In this document: positions 53,774 through 62,445 of the stretch, piece by piece
Position numbering within the stretch: the first letter of the stretch is position 1
How the letters are laid out: every line of letters begins with the position of its first letter
Origin: Thauera chlorobenzoica
Lineage (GTDB): Bacteria; Pseudomonadota; Gammaproteobacteria; Burkholderiales; Rhodocyclaceae
NCBI RefSeq assembly: GCF_001922305.1
Contig: NZ_CP018839.1
Location: forward strand, 1,736,001 to 1,800,000
Direction of reading: 5' to 3'
DNA length: 64,000 nucleotides
Notes under the pieces: model-generated
The model's input: only the letters and a program-made list of their open reading frames with translations
Told to the model about the DNA's origin: nothing
Database searches by the model: none
Position numbers and translations under genes: made by a program

Positions 53774-54481
53774 TCAGTCGAACTGGCGGCGGAAAGTATC
53801 GAAGTCGTGGCGCAGGGTCTCGAGCGCCGCCCGCAGGCTGCGCACTTCGTCTTCCAGTTCGGCGACCCGGCCACGGCCGCCGCTGGCTGCGCTCTGGGCC
53901 TCGGCCATCTCCTGCACCGCGGCGTCGCCGCCGAGCAGATGGACGTGGCGGGTTTCCTTGGTGCCGGGCGCGCGCGGCAGCGCGGTGGCGAGCGGCGGAT
54001 ATTTTTCCGCCAGGTGTTCGAGCACGGCGTCCACCGCAGCGGTGTCGTCGAAGCGGTGCAGGCGCTCGCAGCGCTGGCGCAGCTCGCCCGCGGTCTGCGC
54101 GCCGCGCAGCATCAGGATCGCCAGCACCGCCTGCTCGGCCGGTGGCAGCGAGTGGCGCAGGCGCACGAGGTGTTCGTACTTCGCCACGCGGGCGCTGGCC
54201 TGGTCGCGTTTCGACGCCAGGCGGCGGGTGATCAGGCGGTCGACGGCGGCCTGCACTTCGGTCTCGGACAGGTTCATCACCGGCTCGCGCGCGGTGAGCT
54301 GGTTGCAGCCGGTGGTGATGGCGTTGATCGACAGCGGATAGTTGTCGGGGGTGATGAAGGATTTCTCGATCAGCACGCCGAGGACGCGAACCTCCGCAGG
54401 GTCGAGGTCGAAGCCGGCTTCCGGCGCGGCCGCATCGGAACGAAGGGGGGCGGAGTCGGCTGCGGGCGGGGAAATGTGCAT
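53774..54481 (-). CDS. yceH: YceH/DUF480-family protein
   Basis: A 235-residue soluble protein with two winged-helix repeats: LDPAEVRVLGVLIEKSFITP and LPPAEQAVLAILMLRGAQTA, with YPLSINAITTGCNQLTARE between, and a C-terminal coiled coil (VAELEDEVRSLRAALETLRH). DUF480 family; biochemical function unknown. The N-terminal 25 residues are a low-complexity extension. Divergent from ilvD. Confidence 0.9.
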   Translation of the reverse strand: MHISPPAADSAPLRSDAAAPEAGFDLDPAEVRVLGVLIEKSFITPDNYPLSINAITTGCNQLTAREPVMNLSETEVQAAVDRLITRRLASKRDQASARVAKYEHLVRLRHSLPPAEQAVLAILMLRGAQTAGELRQRCERLHRFDDTAAVDAVLEHLAEKYPPLATALPRAPGTKETRHVHLLGGDAAVQEMAEAQSAASGGRGRVAELEDEVRSLRAALETLRHDFDTFRRQFD

Positions 54482-54579
54482 GAGGGCTCCTGGCGGGTGA
54501 CGAGATCCGGGATGATACGCATGCTTCGCGGTGCGCGTTAGAATCGCCTTCTTTCCCGCAGATTTCCCGGAGCGCCGTC

Positions 54580-56430
54580 ATGCCCCAATATCGTTCCCGT
54601 ACTTCCACCGCCGGTCGCAACATGGCGGGCGCGCGCGCGCTGTGGCGCGCCACCGGCATGAAGGACGGCGACTTCGACAAGCCGATCATCGCCATCGCCA
54701 ACAGCTTCACCCAGTTCGTCCCCGGCCACGTGCACCTGAAGGACCTCGGCCAGCTCGTCGCGCGCGAGATCGAGGCCGCCGGCGGGGTGGCCAAGGAATT
54801 CAACACCATCGCCGTCGACGACGGCATCGCCATGGGCCACGGCGGCATGCTGTACTCGCTGCCTTCGCGCGAGCTGATCGCCGACAGCGTCGAATACATG
54901 GTCAATGCCCATACCGCCGATGCGCTGGTGTGCATCTCGAACTGCGACAAGATCACCCCGGGGATGCTGATGGCGGCGCTGCGCCTGAACATCCCGGCGA
55001 TCTTCGTCTCCGGCGGGCCGATGGAGGCGGGCAAGGTCAAGTGGGAAGCGAAGGTGATCTCGCTTGACCTGGTGGACGCGATGGTCAAGGCTGCCGACAA
55101 GAACTGCTCGGACGAGGAAGTCGATGCCATCGAGCGCTCGGCCTGTCCGACCTGCGGCTCGTGCTCGGGGATGTTCACCGCCAACTCGATGAACTGCCTG
55201 ACCGAGGCGCTCGGCCTGTCGCTGCCCGGTAACGGCACCACGCTCGCCACCCACGCCGACCGCGAGCAGCTGTTCCGCGAGGCCGGGCGCACCATCGTCG
55301 GCCTCGCCCGGCGCTGGTACGAGGACGACGACGCCGCGGTGCTGCCGCGCTCGATCGCCAGCTTCGAGGCGTTCGAGAACGCGATCAGCCTCGACGTGGC
55401 GATGGGCGGCTCGACCAACACCGTGCTCCACCTGCTCGCCGCCGCGCGCGAGGCCGGGGTCGATTTCACGATGAAGGACATCGATCGCATCAGCCGCCGC
55501 GTGCCCTGCCTGTGCAAGGTTGCGCCCGCGGTCGCCGACGTGCATATCGAGGACGTGCATCGCGCCGGCGGCATCATGGGCATTCTCGGCGAGCTCGACC
55601 GCGCCGGCCTGTTGCACCGCGACCTGCCGACCGTGCACAGCAAGACGATGGGCGAGGCGCTGGCGAAGTGGGACATCAAGCGCAATAGCGACGAGGCCGT
55701 GCACACCTTCTTCCGCGCCGCCCCCGGCGGGGTGCCGACCCAGGTCGCGTTCAGCCAGGACCGGCGCTGGAAGGCCGTGGATGCCGACCGCGAGAGCGGC
55801 ATCATCCGCGACCAGGCGCACGCCTTCACCGCCGACGGCGGCCTCGCGGTGCTCTACGGCAACATCGCCGAGAAGGGCTGCATCGTGAAGACCGCCGGCG
55901 TGGACGAGTCGATCTGGACCTTCACCGGGCGCGCCCGCGTCTATGAGAGCCAGGAAGACGCGGTCGAGGGCATCCTCGGCGAGCAGGTGCAGGCCGGCGA
56001 CGTCGTCGTGATCCGTTACGAAGGCCCCAAGGGCGGCCCCGGCATGCAGGAGATGCTGTACCCGACCTCCTACCTCAAGAGTCGCGGCCTCGGCGCACAG
56101 TGCGCGCTGCTCACCGACGGCCGTTTTTCCGGGGGCACTTCCGGGCTGTCGATCGGCCATGCTTCGCCGGAGGCGGCCTGCGGCGGCGCGATCGCCCTGG
56201 TCGAGGACGGCGACACGATCGAGATCGACATTCCCAACCGCCGCATCCACCTCGCCGTCACCGACGAGACGCTCGCCGCCCGCCGCGCCGCGATGGTGGC
56301 CAGGGGCAGTGCAGCGTGGAAGCCGGTCAGCCGCCAGCGCACCGTTTCCGCCGCCTTGCAGTCCTACGCCGCGCTCACCACCTCGGCCGATACCGGTGCG
56401 GTGCGCGATGTCGGCCAGCTCCAGCGCTGA
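54580..56430 (+). CDS. ilvD: Dihydroxy-acid dehydratase IlvD
   Basis: Isoleucine/valine biosynthesis enzyme of 616 residues, dehydrating 2,3-dihydroxy acids to 2-keto acids with an Fe-S cluster. Cluster ligands are visible in [12 protein letters not shown] and [18 protein letters not shown]; further motifs are [46 protein letters not shown]. Standard full length; start [20 protein letters not shown] typical. Divergent from yceH. Confidence 0.97.
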   Translation: MPQYRSRTSTAGRNMAGARALWRATGMKDGDFDKPIIAIANSFTQFVPGHVHLKDLGQLVAREIEAAGGVAKEFNTIAVDDGIAMGHGGMLYSLPSRELIADSVEYMVNAHTADALVCISNCDKITPGMLMAALRLNIPAIFVSGGPMEAGKVKWEAKVISLDLVDAMVKAADKNCSDEEVDAIERSACPTCGSCSGMFTANSMNCLTEALGLSLPGNGTTLATHADREQLFREAGRTIVGLARRWYEDDDAAVLPRSIASFEAFENAISLDVAMGGSTNTVLHLLAAAREAGVDFTMKDIDRISRRVPCLCKVAPAVADVHIEDVHRAGGIMGILGELDRAGLLHRDLPTVHSKTMGEALAKWDIKRNSDEAVHTFFRAAPGGVPTQVAFSQDRRWKAVDADRESGIIRDQAHAFTADGGLAVLYGNIAEKGCIVKTAGVDESIWTFTGRARVYESQEDAVEGILGEQVQAGDVVVIRYEGPKGGPGMQEMLYPTSYLKSRGLGAQCALLTDGRFSGGTSGLSIGHASPEAACGGAIALVEDGDTIEIDIPNRRIHLAVTDETLAARRAAMVARGSAAWKPVSRQRTVSAALQSYAALTTSADTGAVRDVGQLQR

Positions 56431-56465
56431 TTGACCCTGTCCCAGGCCCTCACTACCATCGCCCC

Positions 56466-56660
56466 ATGGATACCGAACTTGCACAACTCGAAGCCCAGCT
56501 CGAGCAACTGATCAGCGTGTACGATCGCCTGAAGGCCGACAACGCCGAGCTGCGCGGGCGCGTCGCACGGCTGGAGGCCGAAAACCATCAGCTCTCGGAC
56601 AAGGTCCGGCTCGCCGCCGACCGCATCGAGGCGCTGCTCGACAACCTGCCGGAGGCCTGA
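56466..56660 (+). CDS. ZapB-like small coiled-coil protein
   Basis: 64 residues forming one continuous coiled coil (ELAQLEAQLEQLISVYDRLK ADNAELRGRVARLEAENHQL), typical of the TIGR02449/DUF904 proteins coded just before zapA in many betaproteobacteria. Probably a cell-division accessory factor analogous to ZapB. Start ATG 56466; zapA begins four bases after the stop. Confidence 0.85.
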   Translation: MDTELAQLEAQLEQLISVYDRLKADNAELRGRVARLEAENHQLSDKVRLAADRIEALLDNLPEA

Positions 56661-56664
56661 AACC

Positions 56665-56967
56665 GTGTCGATCGACCATCTGGACGTGACGCTGCTCGGG
56701 AAGGAGTACCGGGTTTCGTGCACTCCCGGGAGCCGCGAGGACCTGCTCGCAACCGTAGCGTATCTTGACGATAAGTTCAGCGAACTTGGAGCGAAAACGC
56801 ATTCTTCCGGCGAAAAGCTCGCGGTCATGACTGCGCTCAATATCGCCCACGAGTTCCTCCAGTACCAGCGCGGAAACGGGTTTGACATGCCGGGCGTGAA
56901 GCGTAGAATCGGACTCATGAAAGCACGCCTCGACGGGGTGCTGGCCCAGCAGGAAAAGCTCTTCTGA
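56665..56967 (+). CDS. zapA: Cell division protein ZapA
   Basis: 100-residue FtsZ-ring stabiliser. Globular half LDVTLLGKEYRVSCTPGSRE, then helix LLATVAYLDDKFSELGAKTH and a long coiled coil. Starts with GTG (56665) with CCGGAGG upstream. Downstream lies the 6S RNA, matching the zapA-ssrS synteny known in proteobacteria. Confidence 0.93.
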   Translation: MSIDHLDVTLLGKEYRVSCTPGSREDLLATVAYLDDKFSELGAKTHSSGEKLAVMTALNIAHEFLQYQRGNGFDMPGVKRRIGLMKARLDGVLAQQEKLF

Positions 56968-57076
56968 GCCGTCTGGTCCATCCCTCGAAACGGGTGTTGC
57001 TTCGGCAAAACAACGATAATTCGCTGTGTGCGCTGGCCGGAAAAGCGTCTTCCGGCCAGCGCAAGACGGCAACGAT

Positions 57077-57262
57077 CAATCCCCTGCAGTGTTCGTCGAA
57101 GTCGTAGATTCCTTGAACCAATAGTCGAAAGACTTGGTTGCCGACCATCGATGCCGCTGGTGTGAACGCCCCTTCGCGGGTGATCCTGAAGCGGAAGGAA
57201 CGCGACCTCCCTGAACCCCAGGTTCAGGATGCCCGGCGGAGACGGCACAGGCGGGGGACCTC
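57077..57262 (+). ncRNA. ssrS: 6S RNA (SsrS)
   Basis: About 186 bases, as in E. coli (184). CTGCAGTGTTCGTCGAAGTC near the 5' end parallels the E. coli CTGAGATGTTCGCAAGC region; CTTGAACCAAT follows; near the 3' side CCTCCCTGAACCCCAGGTTC AGG matches the conserved TTGAACC-AAGGGTTCAAGG hairpin, and the CGGCGGAGACGGC corresponds to GCGGCGGCATCTCGG. TCCCC near the 5' end and GGGGA near the 3' end close the terminal stem. It regulates sigma-70 RNA polymerase in stationary phase. Ends are approximate. Downstream of zapA, the usual location. Confidence 0.85.
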
Positions 57263-57268
57263 ACCCGG

Positions 57269-57304
57269 AAAGGGCGCGATGAGCGATCATCGCGCCCTTT
57301 TTTT
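57269..57304 (+). terminator. Rho-independent terminator after 6S RNA
   Basis: AAAGGGCGCGATGA-GCGA-TCATCGCGCCCTTTTTTTT has an 11-14 base stem with tetraloop and a run of T. It ends the zapA-6S transcript. Confidence 0.92.
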
Positions 57305-57330
57305 CAGGTGTCAGGCAGCGGATGCCGGTG

Positions 57331-57358
57331 TTGCGCTGCAAAATCTTTACGCTATCTT
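57331..57358 (+). promoter_or_regulatory. Possible promoter of trkH with a direct repeat
   Basis: TTGCGC, 16 bases, TATCTT gives a weak sigma-70 match 77 bases before the trkH start. ATCTTTACG occurs twice in tandem (57342-57350 and 57353-57362 region), which could be a regulator-binding direct repeat overlapping the -10. Confidence 0.35.
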
Positions 57359-57434
57359 TACGTGCGAACGCATAGCATCCGCGGCGTTTCCATCACTTCC
57401 GCGGCCGCCGTTTCCGGCTGTCGCGTTCGCCGCA

Positions 57435-58892
57435 ATGCACGTCTACCTTCCGGTCATCGGTGCGCTGGGCCTGGTGCTGATGCTGTTCGGGCTGGTGATG
57501 GGCTTCCCGCTCGCGGTGTCCTTCGCCCTCGGCGACGGCGCCATCGCGGCTTACGACCAGGCCATTGTCGCCACATTCGCCTGCGGGCTGGCGATGTGGG
57601 CGGCGGCGCGCGGGACGCGGCGCGACCTCCATGTGTCCGACGGTTTCCTGCTGGTGGCCGCGACCTGGCTGGTGACGCCGGTGTTCGGTGCCTTGCCGCT
57701 GATGTTCTATCTGCCCGGGCTGTCCTTCACCGACGCCTATTTCGAGGCCGCTTCCGGGCTGACCACCACCGGCGCGACGGTGCTGACCGGGCTCGATGCG
57801 CTGCCGGTGTCGATCAACCTGTGGCGCACCTTCATGCATTGGATCGGTGGTATGGGCGTGATCGTGCTGATGGTCGCGGTGCTGCCGCTGCTGGGGATCG
57901 GCGGGCGGCAGATGTTCAAGGCCGAGACCCCGGGCCCAATGAAGGAAGCCGGCTTGACGCCGCGGATCGCCGAAACCGCGAAAGGCTTGTGGACGGTCTA
58001 TGCACTGCTGACACTGGCCTGCGGAGTGGCGCTGTGGGGGGTTGGCATGCCGCCCTGGGAGGCGGTGATCCATGCCTTCTCGATCATGGGGCTGGGCGGG
58101 TTTTCGAGCAAGGACGCGAGCCTCGGTGGCTTTGGCAGCCTGCCGATCGAACTGGTGACGATGGCGTTCGCGCTGCTCGCGGGAATCAACTATGCGACGC
58201 ACTACCTCGCGCTGGTGCGGCGCAGCCCGCAGGCCTATGCCAACGACCCCGAGCTGCGCTGGTTTTTCGGCGTGCTCGTCGTCACCGTCGGCTTCCTCAC
58301 CTGGTATCTGCTTGGGATGGGGGCTTATGTTGATCCGGCGGTTGCGCTGCGCCATGTCGCCTTCCATGCCATTTCACTGGCGACCTCGCTCGGCCTGGCG
58401 ACCTACGACTATGCTGCGTGGCCGATGTTCGCGCAGATCTGGATCCTCTTCCTCGGCAGCTTCGCCGCCTGTTCGGGGTCCACCGGCGGCGGCATCAAGA
58501 TGATGCGCGCAATCATCCTGTACAAGCAGGTGTATCGCGAAATTACCCGTGCACTTCATCCGAATGCGGTGCTGCCGCTGCGCCTCGGTCGCCAGCCGGT
58601 CTCCGACAACGTGCTGCATGCGGTGCTCGCCTTCGGTTTCATGTACATGGTCAGCATCGTCTTGCTGACCTTGCTGCTGGCCGCCAGCGGGTTGGACTTG
58701 CTCACCGCCTTTTCGGGCGTCGTCGCCTGTCTCAACAACACCGGTCCCGGGCTCGCCGCGGTCGGGCCGGCGGGCAACTACCAGGGGCTGAGCGATTTTC
58801 AGACCTGGGTGCTGAGCTTTGCAATGATCCTCGGGCGCCTGGAGATCTTCACCCTGCTGGTGGTGCTGACGCCGACATTCTGGCGTCGCTGA
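57435..58892 (+). CDS. trkH: Trk potassium uptake protein TrkH
   Basis: Potassium-translocating subunit with four membrane-pore-membrane repeats, 485 residues. Selectivity-loop signatures: ASGLTTTGATVLTGLD, FSIMGLGGFSSKD, ATSLGLATYDYA and CLNNTGPGLAAVGP; the family motif FAACSGSTGGGIKMMR is present. ATG 57435 begins at HVYLPVIGALGLVLMLFG, the typical first helix; the frame is open upstream through the 6S RNA region and is not coding there. TrkA is not in this window. Confidence 0.95.
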   Translation: MHVYLPVIGALGLVLMLFGLVMGFPLAVSFALGDGAIAAYDQAIVATFACGLAMWAAARGTRRDLHVSDGFLLVAATWLVTPVFGALPLMFYLPGLSFTDAYFEAASGLTTTGATVLTGLDALPVSINLWRTFMHWIGGMGVIVLMVAVLPLLGIGGRQMFKAETPGPMKEAGLTPRIAETAKGLWTVYALLTLACGVALWGVGMPPWEAVIHAFSIMGLGGFSSKDASLGGFGSLPIELVTMAFALLAGINYATHYLALVRRSPQAYANDPELRWFFGVLVVTVGFLTWYLLGMGAYVDPAVALRHVAFHAISLATSLGLATYDYAAWPMFAQIWILFLGSFAACSGSTGGGIKMMRAIILYKQVYREITRALHPNAVLPLRLGRQPVSDNVLHAVLAFGFMYMVSIVLLTLLLAASGLDLLTAFSGVVACLNNTGPGLAAVGPAGNYQGLSDFQTWVLSFAMILGRLEIFTLLVVLTPTFWRR

Positions 58893-59224
58893 GCGGATCG
58901 GAGCGGAGGCGGTAGCCGACCCCCGTCCGGGTGTGCGTGAATATGCACGATCATATTGATTCAGTCCCAGGCGCTCGCCTCCGCCATTGTCTGGCCATCC
59001 GAAATGTCGTCGCATGACGAAGCTTTATTTTTCCCGATTGGCAATGCATTTCGCGAATGCAGTTTAGGTTGTAGTTTGCGGATTGATTAAGAATGTCAAT
59101 GGTATTGCTCCGGTTTTCTGTAAAAAATATTTTCATGGCAATCCCCCTGCCCGCCAAAAGGCTAAGGTTCGCGCCCAGTTTTGCCGTAATGGCACAGCCG
59201 GTCGGCGCACCTTTCCGACCGTCC
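58893..59224. other. AT-rich intergenic region ahead of the riboswitch
   Basis: No gene. Composition falls sharply between 58930 and 59155, consistent with a promoter region for the riboswitch transcript. I can see several -10-like hexamers but no unambiguous pair with a -35. The immediate upstream part holds the weak pairing partners of the riboswitch stem. Confidence 0.5.
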
Positions 59225-59312
59225 TGAAAAGGGTAAACCCGTCGAAAGGCGGGGACGCAAAGTCACCGGTTTAAAAGGCTTCGGCCTCATGACAGCGGGA
59301 CTGCCAGGTTAT
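59225..59312 (+). promoter_or_regulatory. Cyclic-di-GMP-I (GEMM) riboswitch
   Basis: AGGGTAAACCCGTCGAAAGG, GGGGACGCAAAGTCACCGGT and the distal GCGGGACTGCCAGGTTATG follow the GEMM-I consensus (GGCAAACC-GAAA-GGGACGCAAAGCC-CCGG...CAGCCGGGTTACC). Both helices P1a (CCCG...CGGG) and P1b with GGCTTCGGCC loop are readable. It stands in the leader of the metalloprotease, so c-di-GMP should control that gene. Boundaries approximate by about 10 bases. Confidence 0.85.
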
Positions 59313-59384
59313 GAAAATCCGGGCGGATCGAGAGATCCGCGCCGCGTCACCTGTTCGCCGCGCCGAGGCGCGGAGTCTGCAGTA

Positions 59385-59415
59385 CTCCCTGTTGTGTCGA
59401 GAGTTTTACAGGGAG
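59385..59415 (+). promoter_or_regulatory. Hairpin that sequesters the Shine-Dalgarno of the metalloprotease
   Basis: CTCCCTGT (59385-59392) pairs perfectly with ACAGGGAG (59408-59415), the latter being the ribosome site seven bases before the ATG at 59423. It is preceded by two more hairpins (GCGGATC-GAGA-GATCCGC at 59323-59340; CCGCG-CCGAGG-CGCGG at 59358-59373). Together these form a likely expression platform for translational control by the riboswitch. Confidence 0.7.
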
Positions 59416-59422
59416 CAATGCA

Positions 59423-61399
59423 ATGAAATCGACCACCACCATAAACAGGGTGCGCCGCCGCGCAAGCTGGCTGGCGCGCCTGGCCGGCGCCGCTTTGTTC
59501 ACCGCGCTGCTGGCGTTGTCATCCGCGCCCATGGTTGCGGCCGCGCCCGCGGTGACGGCTGACGGCAGCGAAGCCGTGCTCGACTCCGCGCGGATTTCCC
59601 GGGTCGTGCGTGCTGCCGAACAGCTGACCGAGTCCCTCCCGCGGCTGCATGCCCAGTATCGCGCCGCATCCGCCCAGCAGCAGGGCGCACGGCTCGATGA
59701 ACTCGTTGCGGTGGTTGCACAGCGCAAGGCCCTCCTTCTTGAACTCATCGAGAACGACCCTGCCTCCGCCCTGCGGCTCGCCCTCACCCCCAGCGCGCGC
59801 GCCGGCATGCCTTCCCAGGTGCAGGACGCCCTCGAGCGGCATGTGGAACTGGAGGGCGAACTGGAAGTGTTCTATGAAGAGTACCCAAACCAGCAGGCCC
59901 GGCTGAGCAATTACCTCCGTACTCCCCAGGGCGAACGAATTTCCCTGCATTTCAAGGCCCAGCCTCCGGGGCTGGTGAGCGGCACCCAGGTCCGCGCCAA
60001 AGGGCTCCTGCTCGATCGCGTAATGGCCCTGGAGTCGGGCGATGGCAGCCTGACCCTGGCCGCCAAGGGAGGCGCGAAGGGTGGCAGCAATGGCGGGGAG
60101 CCGGCTCCGGGGCCGAGCGCCATGGGAGAGCACCGGACCCTGGTGGTGCTGGTCAACTTCCAGGACAACCCGATCCAGCCCTACTCCCCCGACTTCGCGA
60201 AAACCGTACTGACGACGACAAACGAGTATTTCCAGGAAAATTCGCAGCAGCAGATGTGGCTCAACACCGACGTTGCGGGCTGGTTCACGATCGCCAACAG
60301 CTCCAGCGTGTGTGACTACTGGACGATTGCCGCCCAGGCCCAGGATGCCGCTTCGGCGGCGGGCTACGATCTGTCCGCCTATACGCACCTCGTCTATGCC
60401 TTCCCCCAGATTGCCTGCGGCTGGTGGGGGCTGTCGTCGGTGGGGGGCAACCCGTCGAACACCTGGATCACCGGGGAGCTCAAGATCGGGGTTACGGCGC
60501 ATGAGCTTGGCCATGCCATCGGCTTGTTCCACTCGCATTCGCTCGAGTGCGGTGCCGACATCCTCGGGGCGAGCTGCACGACTTATGAATACGGCGATCA
60601 GATGGACATGATGGGTTCCTCGAGCGCCGGCCACTACAACGCCTTCCAGAAGGAGCGTCTGGGCTGGCTGAATACCTCGGCGTCGCCGGAGGTCACGACC
60701 GTCACCAGCGATGGCGTGTTCATGCTCGAGCCGTACGCTGCCGGCGGAACCGGGCCGAAGGCGCTCAAGATTCCGAAGGCCATCGATCCGGCGACCGGGC
60801 AGCAGGCCTGGTACTACGTCGAGTTCCGCCAGGCCGTGGGCTTCGACAGCGTGCTCGCGGGCAACACCAACGTCCTCAACGGCGTGCTGATCCATACCGG
60901 GACGGACGGTAACGGCAATAGCGTCAATCTCCTCGACATGACGCCGAATAGCGGAAGCTCGGCGTACTGGGACTGGAAAGACCCCGCGCTGACGGTCGGC
61001 GGAACGTTCGAGGATCCGGCCACCGGGGTGAGCATCACCGTGGAGGCGGTGTCCACCACCCAGGCGCAGGTCAGCGTGCGGTTCGGGGCAGGGTCCGCCG
61101 AGCAGCTGAGCGCCGCGGGCTCGACCAGCCAGTCGAGCTACCTGCGGGGGCAGACGGTCTACCTGAGCGCGGACGTGAGCGCTGGCGGCGTGCCAGTGGC
61201 CGGTGCCGCGGTGTCTTTCACCGTGACCAAGGCCAACGGTTCGCAGGTCAAAGGCAGCGCGACGACCGGAAGCGATGGCAAGGCCCTGTACCAGTTCCAG
61301 CTCAAGAAGCCGGACCCCGTCGGCACGTATCAGGCGGGCATGGTCGCGTCGCTCAACGGGCAGTCCGCGACCACCGCAGTCTCCTTCAGCGTTCAGTAA
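59423..61399 (+). CDS. Secreted zinc metalloprotease (M11/gametolysin-like)
   Basis: A 658-residue exported protease. The long signal peptide (residues 1-40) is followed by a helical propeptide-like region (about 45-190), a catalytic domain with HELGHAIGLFH at 360-370 (zinc ligands His360, His364 and His370, catalytic Glu361) and downstream MDMMGSSSAGHYNAFQKERL containing the Met-turn, a beta-rich domain (about 430-560), and a C-terminal Ig-like repeat (VYLSADVSAGGVPVAGAAVS...GKALYQFQLKK). Regulated by the upstream c-di-GMP riboswitch. GGGAG precedes the ATG. Substrate unknown; could process surface adhesins or pili. Confidence 0.88.
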   Translation: MKSTTTINRVRRRASWLARLAGAALFTALLALSSAPMVAAAPAVTADGSEAVLDSARISRVVRAAEQLTESLPRLHAQYRAASAQQQGARLDELVAVVAQRKALLLELIENDPASALRLALTPSARAGMPSQVQDALERHVELEGELEVFYEEYPNQQARLSNYLRTPQGERISLHFKAQPPGLVSGTQVRAKGLLLDRVMALESGDGSLTLAAKGGAKGGSNGGEPAPGPSAMGEHRTLVVLVNFQDNPIQPYSPDFAKTVLTTTNEYFQENSQQQMWLNTDVAGWFTIANSSSVCDYWTIAAQAQDAASAAGYDLSAYTHLVYAFPQIACGWWGLSSVGGNPSNTWITGELKIGVTAHELGHAIGLFHSHSLECGADILGASCTTYEYGDQMDMMGSSSAGHYNAFQKERLGWLNTSASPEVTTVTSDGVFMLEPYAAGGTGPKALKIPKAIDPATGQQAWYYVEFRQAVGFDSVLAGNTNVLNGVLIHTGTDGNGNSVNLLDMTPNSGSSAYWDWKDPALTVGGTFEDPATGVSITVEAVSTTQAQVSVRFGAGSAEQLSAAGSTSQSSYLRGQTVYLSADVSAGGVPVAGAAVSFTVTKANGSQVKGSATTGSDGKALYQFQLKKPDPVGTYQAGMVASLNGQSATTAVSFSVQ

Positions 61400-61425
61400 G
61401 CCGCACCACCTCCGGTCTCGTCGCG

Positions 61426-61452
61426 GGATTCGACAAGCTCAGGGCGAACGGG
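61426..61452. repeat. Possible dispersed short repeat (single copy here)
   Basis: GATTCGACAAGCTCAGGGCGAACGG lies in the 83-base gap after the protease gene. From general knowledge the string resembles short intergenic repeats dispersed in high-GC proteobacterial genomes. Only one copy is in this window, so repeat status is not shown here. Confidence 0.35.
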
Positions 61453-61482
61453 GTGATCTGAGCCGCACTTCTGATGATCGAT

Positions 61483-62256
61483 CTACGGCTTGCTCTCCGC
61501 CAGCAGCTTGTCGAGTTCCTGCTTGAGCAAGGCGTAAGCATGGGCCCCGCGCATGATGCGCACGTTCTCCATGCTGTCGCCGGCGCTCGTCCCCAGCAGC
61601 AAGGTGGGCGTGCCGGTCACGGTCAGCTTGCGCCCCTCGGCGATGTCGTCGCGGATGCGTTCCACGTACTTGCCGCTCTCCAGGCATTGCTTGAAGGACC
61701 CGGCATCGAGTTCGAGTGCCGCGGCGTGCTCGACCAGGCGCTCGGCGGCGAGGGCCTGCTGGTTGGCGAAAAGGCGGTCGTGCATTTCCCAGTACCGCCC
61801 CTGCTCTCCGGCGCAGTGCGCCGCCTCGGCGGCCTGCAGGGCCTGCGGGTGGATGGACTCCAGGGGAAAGTCGCGGAACACGTAACGCACTTTGCCGGTG
61901 GCGATATAGTCCCGCTCGATCTGCGGCAGTGACTGGTCCGCGTGGCGTTTGCAGAAGGGGCACTGGTAATCGGAAAACTCCACCATGGTGAGTTGCGCGT
62001 CCCGCGCGCCCTTCAGCGGCGCGTCGTCGATCGATACGACGGCGTCGATGGGCTGCACGAGGGGGGGCGGCGGTGGCGGCAGACGCGCCTGGAGCTGCTT
62101 CCTGAGTTCGTCGAGATCCTGGCGCAGGGCGTCCTGGCCCTGCCTGACGGCTTCCACGTCGCGGCGCAACTGTTCCATGTCCCCGGCTTCCTGAGCCGGG
62201 GCCGGCGCAGACAGACCCGCGAGGGTCAGCGCCGCGCATAGCATGATTCGGTTCAT
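61483..62256 (-). CDS. DsbA-family thioredoxin-like protein with coiled-coil N-terminus
   Basis: 257 residues, exported (signal peptide MLCAALTLAGLSAPAPAQ). A short coiled coil (MEQLRRDVEAVRQGQDALRQ) and a Pro-rich spacer (PPPPPPLVQP) lead into a DsbA/DsbG-like thioredoxin fold: TMVEFSDYQCPFCKRHADQS with active-site Cys99-Pro-Phe-Cys102, FPLESIHPQALQAAEAAHCA and cis-Pro motif VTGTPTLLLG. Likely a periplasmic disulfide oxidase or isomerase. On the same strand 190 bases downstream of the cysteine-rich secreted protein, which may be its client. Confidence 0.88.
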   Translation of the reverse strand: MNRIMLCAALTLAGLSAPAPAQEAGDMEQLRRDVEAVRQGQDALRQDLDELRKQLQARLPPPPPPLVQPIDAVVSIDDAPLKGARDAQLTMVEFSDYQCPFCKRHADQSLPQIERDYIATGKVRYVFRDFPLESIHPQALQAAEAAHCAGEQGRYWEMHDRLFANQQALAAERLVEHAAALELDAGSFKQCLESGKYVERIRDDIAEGRKLTVTGTPTLLLGTSAGDSMENVRIMRGAHAYALLKQELDKLLAESKP

Positions 62257-62445
62257 GACATCCCTTCCATCTCGGTGGCCAGGCGATCCGGACCGGCGCC
62301 AGGCATTCGCCCCCCTCGACCCGTTGCCCGGTCAAGGAGGGCGAAGGTTTCTTCAGTTCCCGGCTTGTCCGCGGCGGGCCCTGGCGGTCTTCCCGACTTC
62401 AGGAAAAGACCCTTCGGCGCCCGCCGATCGGAGCAAGGTGTGTGC

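Noticed and set aside
53703..55829. 708-codon minus-strand ORF opposite ilvD
   Set aside because: Antisense shadow running through ilvD and out of frame through yceH; no motif of its own.
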